A stretch of 13,715 bases of DNA from an uncultured Oscillospiraceae bacterium (GCA_934661135.1 CAKUJA010000057.1:1-13715), one strand, 5' to 3'. Positions 1 through 8,209 are shown, counted from the first letter of the stretch. Program-made: numbers and translations. The notes: a model not told the origin generated them from the sequence alone.

Positions 1-78
1 GACATGGCCCAGAACATCCTCGTCATCAAGACCGCGTCCGGCATGGCGATGGCCGTGGCGCTGGCGCTGGATGAGTGA
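1..78 (+). CDS. 3' end of a gene, possibly ArgR-type arginine repressor C-terminal piece (partial)
   Basis: Frame 1 is open from the left edge to TGA at 76-78 and encodes 25 residues that include NILVIKTASGMAMAVALALD. This resembles the start of the C-terminal, arginine-binding domain of ArgR/AhrC repressors, where a segment of the type NLLVLRTLPGNA..(V)LLD precedes a conserved GTI-GDDT core. The protein stops directly after this segment, so the usual remaining roughly 45 residues with the GDD arginine-binding motif are absent in every forward frame that follows. If it is ArgR, its hexamerisation domain is truncated. The next gene starts inside this one (ATG at 71, an 8-nt overlap), so the two are probably co-transcribed. 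Only 25 residues are visible, so the family call is tentative. Confidence 0.4.
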   Translation, partial: DMAQNILVIKTASGMAMAVALALDE

Positions 79-505
79 GATGGTAAAACCGGTTTTGATT
101 GCGATTACCGGCACGCAGCAGCTTGCCGGGGAGGAGCCGGAGAGCATCCAGCTTGTGACGGAGGGATCATATTGCTATGAACCCGGTTACATCCGGTTTT
201 CCTATGTGGAGAGCGAGATGACCGGCATGGAGGGCGTGGTCACGTCGTTTACGATTGAGGACGAGAAGAAGGTCACGCTCCGGCGGGTTGGCAAGGTCAA
301 CTCGGAGATGGTGTTTTTACCGGGGCAGCGGCATGAATCGCTCTATGACGCGGGCGCGGCGGCGCTGCTAGTCGGCGTGGAGGCCAAGAGCCTGACGGTG
401 CTGCTCAACGAGCACGGCGGAATTTTTGATTTCAGCTATGCGATCGATGTGGAGCGGAGCGTCTGCGGCGAGAACAGCTACCATGTGGAAATACGGGAAG
501 CGTAA
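71..505 (+). CDS. DUF1934 (YwiB-like) beta-barrel protein
   Basis: Protein of 144 residues, matching the usual length of DUF1934/YwiB proteins of Firmicutes. These are calycin-like beta-barrel proteins of unknown function, often encoded beside argS or other arginine genes. Visible family features are the N-terminal strand VLIAITGTQQ, then a TEGSY-type strand near residue 31, YIRFSYVE near 40, a run of alternating polar and hydrophobic strands, and a C-terminal IDVERSVCGENSYHVEIRE segment. There is no signal peptide or membrane segment, so it is predicted cytoplasmic. ATG at 71 overlaps the upstream stop, which favours translational coupling; an in-frame ATG at 80 is an alternative. No good SD sequence is visible for either. 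The gene converges on the D-aminoacylase-type gene. Family assignment is fairly sure, function unknown. Confidence 0.75.
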   Translation: MSEMVKPVLIAITGTQQLAGEEPESIQLVTEGSYCYEPGYIRFSYVESEMTGMEGVVTSFTIEDEKKVTLRRVGKVNSEMVFLPGQRHESLYDAGAAALLVGVEAKSLTVLLNEHGGIFDFSYAIDVERSVCGENSYHVEIREA

Positions 506-547
506 AAAAGAAAAGGAAGTCCCGGCGTTTCAGCAGAAACGCCGGGA
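504..547 (-). terminator. Rho-independent terminator after the D-aminoacylase-type gene
   Basis: A perfect 11-bp inverted repeat (520-530 with 537-547, 6-nt loop) is followed on the minus strand by a U-rich tract at 504-519. It lies about 100 nt past the stop of the minus-strand gene. On the plus strand no T-run follows, so it looks directional, although the hairpin may also slow plus-strand transcripts from the DUF1934 gene. Confidence 0.75.
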
Positions 548-647
548 CGCTTGCGTTGAGGGGCATCTGAAAACCGGTGATGGAACCGGCAGTGCAAAAA
601 GGCTTGCTGTCCGGGTGCGTTGGCAGCTTTCAAATACAGCACAGAAA

Positions 648-2222
648 TCAGCGCGTGAGGAGCTTGCCGCTGGCGGAGCCGGTGCGCTGGCCGTGCTCGA
701 GGGCGGGAACGCCGGAGACGAGGACGGTATCCATCCCGGCGGCGAGCTGCGCCGGGGCGACGTAGGTGCCGCGCTCGCGCAGATCCTCCAGACGGAAGAT
801 GTTGACATCAGCGTCGAGACCCGGGACAAGGCGGCCTTTGCTGCGCAGGCCGAGCCGCTGGGCGGGGAAGCCGGTCATTTTGGCAACGGCCTGCTCAAGC
901 GTCAGCGCACGGCTCTCGCGGACATAGCGCTCGAGGATGCGGACGAATGTGCCGTAGACGCGCGGGTGGCAAAGACCGGAGCCGGGGTAGATGCTGTCGG
1001 AGATGACGCTGCTGTGGTCGTCCTGAAGGATGGCGAGCAGATCGTCCTCGCAGGCGATTTCGTCGATCATAGTGACGGCGCAGTGCTCGCGCGCGAGCAG
1101 GTCGAACACGGCGTCGAACGGGTCTTTTTGTTCGCGGGCGGCAAGCTCGGCGATAGAGATGCCGAGGGACGGCTCGTCCGCCGGATCGGAGACCGCCGCG
1201 ATGCGGATATTCTCCCAGCCGACCAGCAGGGAGATGTTTTCAAAGTCGTCGCCCGTCAGCATCCGTTCGCGCAGGTGCGCGCGAAAAGCGGGATCGGTTA
1301 GGCGTTGACTGAGCACATCCAGACCGCCCTGCTGACACTCTGGCGGGAGAATGTGGATGAGCTGGGTAGAACCTGCGGTATAGGGGTAGACGTCGCAGGC
1401 GACGTCTACGCCGTCTGCCCGTGCGCGCTGCATCAGGGAGAGCATCTGCGGGACGGCGGAGCGCCAGTTCCGTCTGCCGATGGCCTTCAGGTGGCTGATT
1501 TCCAGCGGCGTTTGCAATGCGCCGGCAACTGCAAGCATCTCCTCCAATGCCGCAACCACGCCGCTGCCCTCCTGCCGCATATGGACGGTGAGCGGGATGC
1601 CGCTGCCCTTCAGCGGCGCAAGCGCACGGATGAGCTGCTCGGTGGAGTAGAAGCACTCCGGCGCGTAGCCAAGGCCGAGCGAGACACCGAGGACGCCGTC
1701 GGCCAAGGCGCTTTCCAGCGCGGCGTGGATGGCGGACATCTGCGCATTGGTCAGTTCCGGTGCGAAGCCGGCGGCACTGGCGCGCAGCGTGCCGTTGCCG
1801 GCAAGCTGGCCGACATGGAGCGGCAGCGCGGGCAGATCGGCAGAATAGTCGGAAAAGCGCGCATAGGCGCGCGGGAACGAGCCGGTGACAGGGCCGAGAT
1901 AGGCGGCGATGGCGGCGGCGTTTTCGCCGTCGGACGGGAAGGGCGCCATGCCGCAGTTGCCGTTGACGATGGTTGTGAGACCCTGGCGGAGCTCCAGCTC
2001 GCCGAAGCCGGGGCGAAACAGCGCCGCGTCGGCATGGCGGTGAATGTCGAGGAAGCCGGGTGTGACGAAGCAGCCGCGCGCATCGATGGTACGTGCGGCG
2101 TGTGCGCCGGTCAGATTGCCGAGGGCGGCAATGCGCCCGTCCTGCACGGCGAGGTCACCGCGAAAGGCGGGACGGCCGGTTCCGTCGACCAGAGTGCCGC
2201 CGGTGATTAGGGTATCAAACAA
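648..2222 (-). CDS. D-aminoacylase / N-acyl-D-amino-acid deacylase family amidohydrolase
   Basis: A 524-residue, metal-dependent amidohydrolase-superfamily enzyme that would hydrolyse N-acyl-D-amino acids or related amides in the cytoplasm (no signal peptide). The N-terminal part has the family opening LITGGTLVDGTG and the metal motif GFLDIHRHAD (His61, His63). TTIVNGNCG carries the Cys90 that binds zinc in D-aminoacylases. VHMRQEG (His214) and EISHLKAIG (His244) follow, and SDSIYPGSG holds the catalytic-type Asp409, followed by HPRVYGTFVRILERYVRE, typical of this subfamily. Start: a longer frame begins at GTG 2231, but TTG at 2222 is preceded by GAGGTGA (2228-2234) at good spacing and gives the usual MFDTLI opening, so TTG is chosen. 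The gene has its own promoter and terminator. Exact substrate is not shown; family call is strong. Confidence 0.88.
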   Translation of the reverse strand: MFDTLITGGTLVDGTGRPAFRGDLAVQDGRIAALGNLTGAHAARTIDARGCFVTPGFLDIHRHADAALFRPGFGELELRQGLTTIVNGNCGMAPFPSDGENAAAIAAYLGPVTGSFPRAYARFSDYSADLPALPLHVGQLAGNGTLRASAAGFAPELTNAQMSAIHAALESALADGVLGVSLGLGYAPECFYSTEQLIRALAPLKGSGIPLTVHMRQEGSGVVAALEEMLAVAGALQTPLEISHLKAIGRRNWRSAVPQMLSLMQRARADGVDVACDVYPYTAGSTQLIHILPPECQQGGLDVLSQRLTDPAFRAHLRERMLTGDDFENISLLVGWENIRIAAVSDPADEPSLGISIAELAAREQKDPFDAVFDLLAREHCAVTMIDEIACEDDLLAILQDDHSSVISDSIYPGSGLCHPRVYGTFVRILERYVRESRALTLEQAVAKMTGFPAQRLGLRSKGRLVPGLDADVNIFRLEDLRERGTYVAPAQLAAGMDTVLVSGVPALEHGQRTGSASGKLLTR

Positions 2223-2266
2223 AGCTGTCACCTCAAATCGGTGTCAAAATTGGGATTTTCCACCTT

Positions 2267-2295
2267 ATTTTACTATATTTCTGCGCAAATTGCAA
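2267..2295 (-). promoter_or_regulatory. Sigma-A type promoter for the D-aminoacylase-type gene
   Basis: Read on the minus strand: -35 TTGCAA (2290-2295), a 17-nt spacer and -10 TAAAAT (2267-2272), about 45 nt upstream of the TTG start. It sits in the AT-rich gap after the glgP terminator. Called from consensus and spacing only. Confidence 0.6.
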
Positions 2296-2326
2296 TACTT
2301 TGCTCCACCGGGTAGGAGATTCTGAT

Positions 2327-2365
2327 AAAAAAGCCGCCCGATTCCGGTAGAATCGGGCGGCTTTT
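2327..2365 (-). terminator. Strong Rho-independent terminator after glgP
   Basis: A perfect 16-bp stem (2329-2344 with 2350-2365) and 5-nt loop, GC-rich in the middle, starts 6 nt after the glgP stop. On the minus strand it ends in a run of six T (2327-2332, partly within the stem). The arms are A-rich on one side and T-rich on the other, so it could also work on the plus strand. Confidence 0.9.
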
Positions 2366-2371
2366 ATGGGT

Positions 2372-4702
2372 TTAGTTTGCCTGAATGTGCCAGATTTCTG
2401 TTGCGTACTCGTGGATGGTACGGTCTGAGGAGAATTTGCCGGCGGAGGCCACATTCATCAGGCATTTGCGGCCAAAGGCGAGGCGGTCGCGGTAGTCGCG
2501 GTTGGCGCGCAGGCGCGTGTCCTGATAGGACTGGAAGTCGTACAGGCTGAAATAGTGGTCGGGGCGATGCCAGCTTGCACCGTCGAGCAGGGCGGTATAG
2601 AGCTCCTGCTGGCCGGCGTCGGTGGGAACCGTGCCGTTGACCAGGGTGTCGACCGCGCGGCGGAGGTTGGCATTGGCGTTGTAGAGGTCGCGCGCATTGT
2701 AGGTGTTGCGGATGCGGTTGATCTCGTCAACCGTTGCGCCGAAGATATAGTTGTTCTCCAGGCCGGCCTGCTCGACGATCTCAATATTCGCACCGTCCAT
2801 TGTGCCAAGCGTGACAGCTCCGTTGAGCATCAGCTTCATGTTGCCGGTGCCGGAGGCCTCGGTGCCGGCCGGGGAGATCTGCTCGGAGATGTCGGCGGCG
2901 GGCATAATATGCTCGGCGTAGGAGCAGTTGTAGTTCTGCACAAAGACGACCTTCAGCTTATCGTGCACCGCGGGATCATGGTTGATGAGATCCGCAATGC
3001 GGTTGATATAGCAGATGATGGACTTGGCACGGACATAGCCGGGGGCAGCTTTGGCACCGAAGATGAACGCCGTCGGCGTGAAGTCGGTCAGGCTGCCATC
3101 CTTCAGGCGGAGGTAGATGTCCATGACGGACAGAGCGTTCATGAGCTGGCGCTTATACTCATGCAGACGCTTGACCTGCACATCAAATACGAAGTTCGGA
3201 TCGAGCTTGACGCCCTCATGCTTCTCGATGACCTCGCAGAGCTGGCGCTTTTTCTCCAGCTTGATGGCGTTGAAGCGCTCGACGGTTGCATCGTCGAGCT
3301 GCGTCTTGAGACAGGAAAGTCGGTCAAGATCCTTGAGGAAGCCGGAGCCGACCTTTTCTTCGATCAGGGCGGAAAGCTCCGGGTTGCAGAGACCGAGCCA
3401 GCGGCGCGGCGTAATGCCGTTGGTCTTGTTCTGGAAGCGCTCCGGGAACACCTGATACCAGTTGTGGAACAGATCGTCGCGGAGAATCTGCGAGTGGATC
3501 TTGGCGACGCCGTTGACGGCCGTGGAGACGTAGACGGACAGATTTGCCATATGGGCGGTATTGTCCTTGACAATGAACAGGCTGCTGTTCGGATGCTCCT
3601 GCCGGAGCTTGGCGTCGATGCGGACGATGATGTCGCAGATTTCGGGCACGACGGAGCGCAGCAGCTCCATGTCCCACTTTTCGAGCGCTTCGCCCATGAC
3701 GGTGTGGTTCGTGTAGGCAAAAATATGGGCGGCGATGTTGAACGCAGCATCGAAGTCGAGACCCTCCGCCATCAGCAGGCGGATGAGTTCGGGAATGGAC
3801 ATCGCAGGATGGGTGTCGTTGAGCTGGATGGCCGCATATTCGGGCAGATGATCCCAGCTGAGACCCTGATGGCGGCGGAAATCGCGCATAATGTTTTGCA
3901 GCGACGCGCTGGAGAGGACATACTGCTGCTTGATGCGCAGGCGCTTGCCCTCCCACGTGGAATCGTTGGGGTAGAGGACGCGGGTGATGTCCTCGGCCTT
4001 GTTTTTGTTTTCGAGCGCCTTATAGTAGTCCTGTGCGTTGAACGCATCGAAGTCCAGCTCCTTCTCGGCTTCGCACTGCCAGAGACGGAGCGTGCCGACG
4101 GTCTCGGTGTCGTAGCCGATGACCGGCATATCGTAGGGTACGCAGTTGACGGTCTGGTCGGCGAACTTGACTTTCACGGTCAGCTTATCGCGGCGGTGGC
4201 TCCAGGGGTCGCCGTATTTCGTCCAGTCATCGGCGTTTTCACGCTGACGGTCGTTTTCAAACGTCTGCTTGAACAGGCCGAAGCGATAGCGCAGGCCGTA
4301 TCCCATGAGCGGCAGATCGAGCGTGGCGGCGCTGTCAAGGAAGCAGGCGGCGAGGCGGCCAAGGCCACCGTTGCCGAGCGCGGCATCCTCGATCTCCTCG
4401 AGACAGGCGAGGTCGACGCCCTTCGCTGCGAAGGACTCTTTAATGTCCTGAAGCAGGCCAAGGTTAAACAGGTTATTGTAGACCAGACGGCCGACCAGAT
4501 ATTCGGCCGAGAAATAGTAGGCGCGGCGGCCGTTCTGCTGGGTGTGGCGCGTGCGCGACCAGCGGTCGTTGATCTCCATCATAATGACACTGCTCAGCGC
4601 TTCGTGCAGGCGCTCCGGGGTGGTCTCCTGCAGAGTCTCGTCATGCTGGAAGTGCAGCATGGCCTCGGTCTGCTGAACAATATGGTCGGTATATTCACTC
4701 AT
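2372..4702 (-). CDS. glgP: Glycogen/maltodextrin phosphorylase
   Basis: A 776-residue GT35 phosphorylase. It releases glucose 1-phosphate from the non-reducing end of alpha-1,4-glucans using pyridoxal phosphate, in the cytoplasm. Visible motifs: AYYFSAEYLVGR near residue 61, AALGNGGLGRLAACFLDSAA near 107-126 (the phosphorylase glycine-rich signature), IQLNDTHPA and TNHTVMGEALEKW in the middle, RRWL, KRLHEYKRQ, and EASGTGNMKLMLN with the PLP-binding lysine at about 623. Length and motif order are complete for the family, with no break. Start: the frame is open 32 codons further, but ATG at 4702 follows AGGAGG (4710-4715) and begins MSEYTD, so it is chosen. It lies 132 nt downstream of malQ with its own promoter, and its product fits maltodextrin breakdown (MalP role) or glycogen turnover. 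Confidence 0.95.
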   Translation of the reverse strand: MSEYTDHIVQQTEAMLHFQHDETLQETTPERLHEALSSVIMMEINDRWSRTRHTQQNGRRAYYFSAEYLVGRLVYNNLFNLGLLQDIKESFAAKGVDLACLEEIEDAALGNGGLGRLAACFLDSAATLDLPLMGYGLRYRFGLFKQTFENDRQRENADDWTKYGDPWSHRRDKLTVKVKFADQTVNCVPYDMPVIGYDTETVGTLRLWQCEAEKELDFDAFNAQDYYKALENKNKAEDITRVLYPNDSTWEGKRLRIKQQYVLSSASLQNIMRDFRRHQGLSWDHLPEYAAIQLNDTHPAMSIPELIRLLMAEGLDFDAAFNIAAHIFAYTNHTVMGEALEKWDMELLRSVVPEICDIIVRIDAKLRQEHPNSSLFIVKDNTAHMANLSVYVSTAVNGVAKIHSQILRDDLFHNWYQVFPERFQNKTNGITPRRWLGLCNPELSALIEEKVGSGFLKDLDRLSCLKTQLDDATVERFNAIKLEKKRQLCEVIEKHEGVKLDPNFVFDVQVKRLHEYKRQLMNALSVMDIYLRLKDGSLTDFTPTAFIFGAKAAPGYVRAKSIICYINRIADLINHDPAVHDKLKVVFVQNYNCSYAEHIMPAADISEQISPAGTEASGTGNMKLMLNGAVTLGTMDGANIEIVEQAGLENNYIFGATVDEINRIRNTYNARDLYNANANLRRAVDTLVNGTVPTDAGQQELYTALLDGASWHRPDHYFSLYDFQSYQDTRLRANRDYRDRLAFGRKCLMNVASAGKFSSDRTIHEYATEIWHIQAN

Positions 4703-4735
4703 AAAGGATCCTCCTGTTGGTTCTAGGTGCACAGT

Positions 4736-4762
4736 GCGCCGCCGATTTGGCACCGGCGGCGC
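4736..4762 (-). other. Hairpin in the glgP mRNA leader
   Basis: A perfect 9-bp GC-only stem (4736-4744 with 4754-4762, 9-nt loop) lies between the glgP promoter and its SD sequence. No U-tract follows on the minus strand, so it is not an ordinary terminator. It may protect the 5' end of the message or influence translation. The structure is seen; the role is not. Confidence 0.5.
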
Positions 4763-4777
4763 AGCAAATACGAATCT

Positions 4778-4805
4778 ATTATACGCGCTTTGGGCCATTT
4801 GTCAA
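4778..4805 (-). promoter_or_regulatory. Near-perfect sigma-A promoter for glgP
   Basis: Minus strand: -35 TTGACA (4800-4805), a 16-nt spacer, -10 TATAAT (4778-4783). Both boxes match the consensus exactly. The expected start point is near 4771, giving a leader of about 70 nt that contains the GC hairpin and the AGGAGG site. No obvious operator is seen, so glgP may be expressed constitutively besides read-through from malQ. Confidence 0.85.
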
Positions 4806-4834
4806 ACGTGCGGCACACAAAAAGCATATATTTC

Positions 4835-6316
4835 TCAGCGGTCGGCGGCGCGGGTCAATGCGGCGATCTGCTGCGCAAGCGCATCGGACGCGGCACCGGG
4901 CAGCATCCGCCAGCGCCAGTTCTCCGGCTGGAGCTTGCCTGGCTCGTTCATGCGCGCTTCGGCACCGAGACGGAGATAGTCCTGCATCTGGGCGACGAAA
5001 AGGTTGGCCTTGGACTGCATTCCGGCGCGGATAAGGGCATTGGCCAGATCGTCATTGATGCCGATGCCGAGGTATTCGCGGGCATAGGCGTCGGCGCCGG
5101 CGGGCAGCTTGGCACACCACTGCAGGAGCGTCTCGTTGTCGTGGGTGCCGGTATAGCAGATGCAGTTTTCATTGTAGTTGTGCGGCAGATAGTTGCTCGG
5201 CTCGCGGGAATCAAAGGCGAACTCAAGCACCTTCATGCCGGGGAAGCCGGAATGCTCGACAAGCTCGAGCACCTCGGGCGTCAGGAAGCCGAGATCCTCG
5301 GCGATGAAGTCGATGGAGGGATAGGCGGCTTTGATCGCGTCGATGAGCTTTTTACCGGGACCCTTGACCCATTTGCCGCAGCGCGCGGTGCGGTTGGCTG
5401 CGGGGATGCACCAGTAGCTCTCGATGCCGCGGAAATGATCGATGCGGACGACGTCGAAGCTGCGGCCGGCAGCGCCGACGCGCTGAAGCCACCAGTCGAA
5501 GCCGCGGGACTCCATATGCACCCAGTCGTAGATCGGGTTGCCCCAATACTGGCCGTTTTTCGAGAAGCCATCGGGCGGGCAGCCGGCGACAACGCGCGGA
5601 CGGCGCGTGCGGGTGAGCTGGAAGTTTTCCGGGTGTGACCAGACGTCGGCTGAGTCGAGCGGGACGTAGATCGGCAGGTCGCCGATGATGCGGATGCCGC
5701 GCTCGTTGGCATAGCTGCGAAGGCGCTGCCACTGCTTGTGGAAGCAGTATTGCAGGAAGCAGTGGAAGCGGATGTCCTCGGAAAGCTCAGCCGTATAGCG
5801 GCGGATGGCGGCAGGCTGGTGCGCACGGATGTCGCTCGGCCAGTCTGTCCAGGGGCCGTTGCCGAACTTGGCCTTGACGGACATAAAGAGGGCGTATTCC
5901 GGCAGCCATGCCGATTCCTGCTGCGTGTATTCGTCAAAATCCGCGGGGACGGCCTGCGAAAACCGCGCGAATGCGCGGCGCAGCAGCGGCAGGCGGGTTT
6001 CATAGAGCAGGGCGAAGTCGACGTGCTCGGGGTTGCTGCCCCAGCTCTGCGCGTCCAGCTCGGACTGCGTGAGCCAGCCGGCGGCGACAAGCTGATCAGG
6101 ATCGATCAGATAGGGATTGCCGGCGAACGTGGAAAACGCCTGATAGGGCGAATCGCCGTAACCCGGCGGACAGATCGGGAGGATCTGCCAATAGGTCTGC
6201 CCGGCTTTTTTCAGAAAATCGACAAAGTCATATGCAGCCTGGCCGAGGTTGCCCACGCCGTAGGGCGAGGGGAGGGAGGTGATGTGCAGCAGAATGCCGC
6301 TGCTTCGGTTCATCAT
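4835..6316 (-). CDS. malQ: 4-alpha-glucanotransferase (amylomaltase, GH77)
   Basis: A 493-residue GH77 enzyme, the usual short bacterial length. It transfers alpha-1,4-glucan chains between malto-oligosaccharides in the cytoplasm, releasing glucose and making longer chains that phosphorylase can use. Motifs: RSSGILLHITSLPSPYGVGN at the N terminus, GDSPYQAFSTFAGNPYLIDP near 54-73, GDLPIYVPLDSADVW near 212, CPPDGFSKNGQYWGNPIYDW near 246-265. The catalytic residues are the nucleophile Asp293 in RIDHFRG, acid/base Glu340 in IAEDLG and Asp393 in GTHDNETLLQW. Start ATG 6316 is 14 nt after the regulator stop. A GAGTTGAT element (one mismatch to the ideal SD) precedes it, and a second ATG follows directly. 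Same operon as the upstream regulator and transporter; glgP follows. No clear terminator is seen after it. Confidence 0.95.
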   Translation of the reverse strand: MMNRSSGILLHITSLPSPYGVGNLGQAAYDFVDFLKKAGQTYWQILPICPPGYGDSPYQAFSTFAGNPYLIDPDQLVAAGWLTQSELDAQSWGSNPEHVDFALLYETRLPLLRRAFARFSQAVPADFDEYTQQESAWLPEYALFMSVKAKFGNGPWTDWPSDIRAHQPAAIRRYTAELSEDIRFHCFLQYCFHKQWQRLRSYANERGIRIIGDLPIYVPLDSADVWSHPENFQLTRTRRPRVVAGCPPDGFSKNGQYWGNPIYDWVHMESRGFDWWLQRVGAAGRSFDVVRIDHFRGIESYWCIPAANRTARCGKWVKGPGKKLIDAIKAAYPSIDFIAEDLGFLTPEVLELVEHSGFPGMKVLEFAFDSREPSNYLPHNYNENCICYTGTHDNETLLQWCAKLPAGADAYAREYLGIGINDDLANALIRAGMQSKANLFVAQMQDYLRLGAEARMNEPGKLQPENWRWRMLPGAASDALAQQIAALTRAADR

Positions 6317-6330
6317 AAGAAATCAACTCG

Positions 6331-7341
6331 CTAGTCTGTAATTTTTCGCACGCTTTCGCGCGCGGAGAGGGTAAAGGGAACGGTGATGTGGCGCGCGGGA
6401 GCGTTTTGCTCCATGCACTGCACCAGAAGCTCAAAGCTGCGGCGGGTGAGAAGCTCGACCTGCTGGGAAATGGTGGTCAGCTTTGGCGTATAGAAGCTGC
6501 CGATCTTCAGGCCGTCGTAGCCGATGACGGAGACATCATCCGGGACGCGGCAACCCTCGTCGGCCAAAGCGCGCATCGCGCCGATGGCGATGACATCGGC
6601 CATGGCGAATACGGCCGTGACCTCCGGTGCGCGCTTTAAGATGGCTTGCATTCCGGCATAGCCGTTTTCGTAGGAGAAGCGGCCGGCGTAGTAGAAGCGC
6701 TGGGCGTCAAACTCCAGGCCGTGGCGACGGAAGGCGTCGAGAAAGCCTTCGTAGCGGCGGGCGGAGGTATCGGAGATGTCGATGGAACCGCCGAGCATCG
6801 CAATGTGGCGGTGGCCGCTGCGAAGGAGAAACTCCGCGGCGCAGTCGGCGCCCTTGCGGTCGTCGGTGCTGACGCTGGAGAGATTTGCAAACGGGAGCGC
6901 AGAGGCATTGTGCGTGACAACGACGGCGGGGACGGAGATGCCGGCAAAGTGCCGGAAGAAGTATTGGTTGCTGCCGCCGAGGAGCATCAGGCCGCAAGGC
7001 TTGCGCTCCCGGCAGAGGTGCGCGGCGCGCTGGACCTCATTGTCGTCCTCATCAATGAAGTCGACAATGAGCGGGTGCGTCGTGGCGGAAAAGAGCGTTT
7101 GGAGCTGCTCGACCATGGTGGCAAACATCTCGTTGTTGCGCCCCTTGACCACGACGAGCACCGAGTTCCCCTTTTGCTGCTTGAGCGACTGGGCGCTCGC
7201 GTTGAGTTCAAAGCCATGCTCGGCGGCGATGGCGAGGATGGTTGCCCGCGCCTTTTCGCTGACGTTCGGCTGGTTATTGAGTACGCGCGAGACCGTGCCG
7301 AGGGAATAGCCGGACAGACGTACCAGATCTTTGATCGTCAT
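6331..7341 (-). CDS. LacI-family transcriptional regulator of the maltodextrin operon
   Basis: A 336-residue LacI/GalR repressor. The N-terminal helix-turn-helix (residues 3-23, MTIKDLVRLSGYSLGTVSRVLNN split over the first helices) is followed by a hinge helix around ASAQSLKQQ (48-56). A periplasmic-binding-like sensor domain runs to the end, with typical late motifs VTAVFAMADVIAIGAMRAL and VPDDVSVIGYDGL. The frame extends further upstream into the permease gene, but ATG at 7341 starts the canonical MTIKDL. It lies 4 nt after the permease stop, and AAGGG overlapping that stop serves as SD, so translation is coupled. Its place between the permease and malQ genes suggests it senses a maltodextrin-derived sugar and controls the operon, probably through the palindrome at 10721-10734. 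The ligand is inferred, not shown. Confidence 0.93.
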   Translation of the reverse strand: MTIKDLVRLSGYSLGTVSRVLNNQPNVSEKARATILAIAAEHGFELNASAQSLKQQKGNSVLVVVKGRNNEMFATMVEQLQTLFSATTHPLIVDFIDEDDNEVQRAAHLCRERKPCGLMLLGGSNQYFFRHFAGISVPAVVVTHNASALPFANLSSVSTDDRKGADCAAEFLLRSGHRHIAMLGGSIDISDTSARRYEGFLDAFRRHGLEFDAQRFYYAGRFSYENGYAGMQAILKRAPEVTAVFAMADVIAIGAMRALADEGCRVPDDVSVIGYDGLKIGSFYTPKLTTISQQVELLTRRSFELLVQCMEQNAPARHITVPFTLSARESVRKITD

Positions 7342-7345
7342 GGAA

Positions 7346-8209
7346 TTATCCCTTGACGGCACCTGCGGCGACGCCCTTGATGATATACTTCTGGCAGAAC
7401 AGATAGACAATGATGATCGGCAGAATGCTGAGCATGATGACGGCCATCGTTGCGCCGAGGTCGACCGTGCCGTAGCTGCCCTTGAGGTACTGCACAAGGA
7501 TGGGAATGGTCATATACTTCGTGCGGTCGAGCACGAGGTAGGGCAGCAGATAGTCGTTCCAGACCCACATAAGCTCAAGGATACCGACCGAGATCAGCGT
7601 CGGCTTGAGCATCGGGAACACGACAGAGAAGAACGTGCGCACAGGACCGCAGCCGTCGATTGCGGCGGCTTCTTCAATCTCGAGCGGAAGCGACTTGATA
7701 AAGCCGGTGAACATGAAGATGGCAAGACCCGCGCCGAAGCCGAGATAGACGATGGGGATCGTCCACGGTGTGTTGAGCTTGAGCGTGTCAGCCGTAAAGG
7801 TGAGGGTGAACATGACCATCTGGAACGGGACGATCATGGAGAACAGGCAGAGATAATAGAAGATGTTGGCGAGAGTGCTCTTGACGCGGACGATGTACCA
7901 GGCGGTCATCGAGCAGAGCAGCAGAATGAGCGCGACGGAGACCACCGTGATGAACAGGCTGAAGCCGAGCGCCTTGATGAAGGGGAAGTTGCCGAAGTTG
8001 ACGCCCTTGATATAGTTGGCTAGACCGACGAAGGACTCCTCCGTCGGTAGGGCGAAGGGCTCGAGGTTGACGTAGTTGTTGGACTTGAACGAGTTTACCA
8101 GCACGGCGATGACCGGCAGAATCCAGACAAGGCAGAGCACAAGGAAGAACCCGGTGAGAACCCTGCTGCCGGGGGAGTAGGTCTGCTTGACTTTTTTCGA
8201 TCGCTTCAT
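7346..8209 (-). CDS. MalG-type carbohydrate ABC transporter permease
   Basis: A 287-residue inner-membrane permease of the MalG/CUT1 type. About six membrane segments can be seen: near 17-40, 80-104, 115-137, 150-172, 205-222 and 255-275. The EAA loop, which docks on the ATPase, lies around 180-203 (EEAAAIDGCGPVRTFF then FPMLKP). The end, KYIIKGVAAGAVKG, is the usual MalG-type C terminus. The start ATG overlaps the stop of the upstream permease by one base (TAATG), with AGGAGGTCG as SD, so the two subunits are made in step. With the MalF-type subunit and the binding lipoprotein it would import malto-oligosaccharides. The substrate is inferred from malQ and glgP nearby. Confidence 0.93.
   Translation of the reverse strand: MKRSKKVKQTYSPGSRVLTGFFLVLCLVWILPVIAVLVNSFKSNNYVNLEPFALPTEESFVGLANYIKGVNFGNFPFIKALGFSLFITVVSVALILLLCSMTAWYIVRVKSTLANIFYYLCLFSMIVPFQMVMFTLTFTADTLKLNTPWTIPIVYLGFGAGLAIFMFTGFIKSLPLEIEEAAAIDGCGPVRTFFSVVFPMLKPTLISVGILELMWVWNDYLLPYLVLDRTKYMTIPILVQYLKGSYGTVDLGATMAVIMLSILPIIIVYLFCQKYIIKGVAAGAVKG

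Noticed and set aside
2555..4726. Plus-strand open frame of 723 codons opposite glgP
   Set aside because: It is fully antisense to a clear phosphorylase gene, has no family motifs, and is explained by GC-rich third positions of the real gene.
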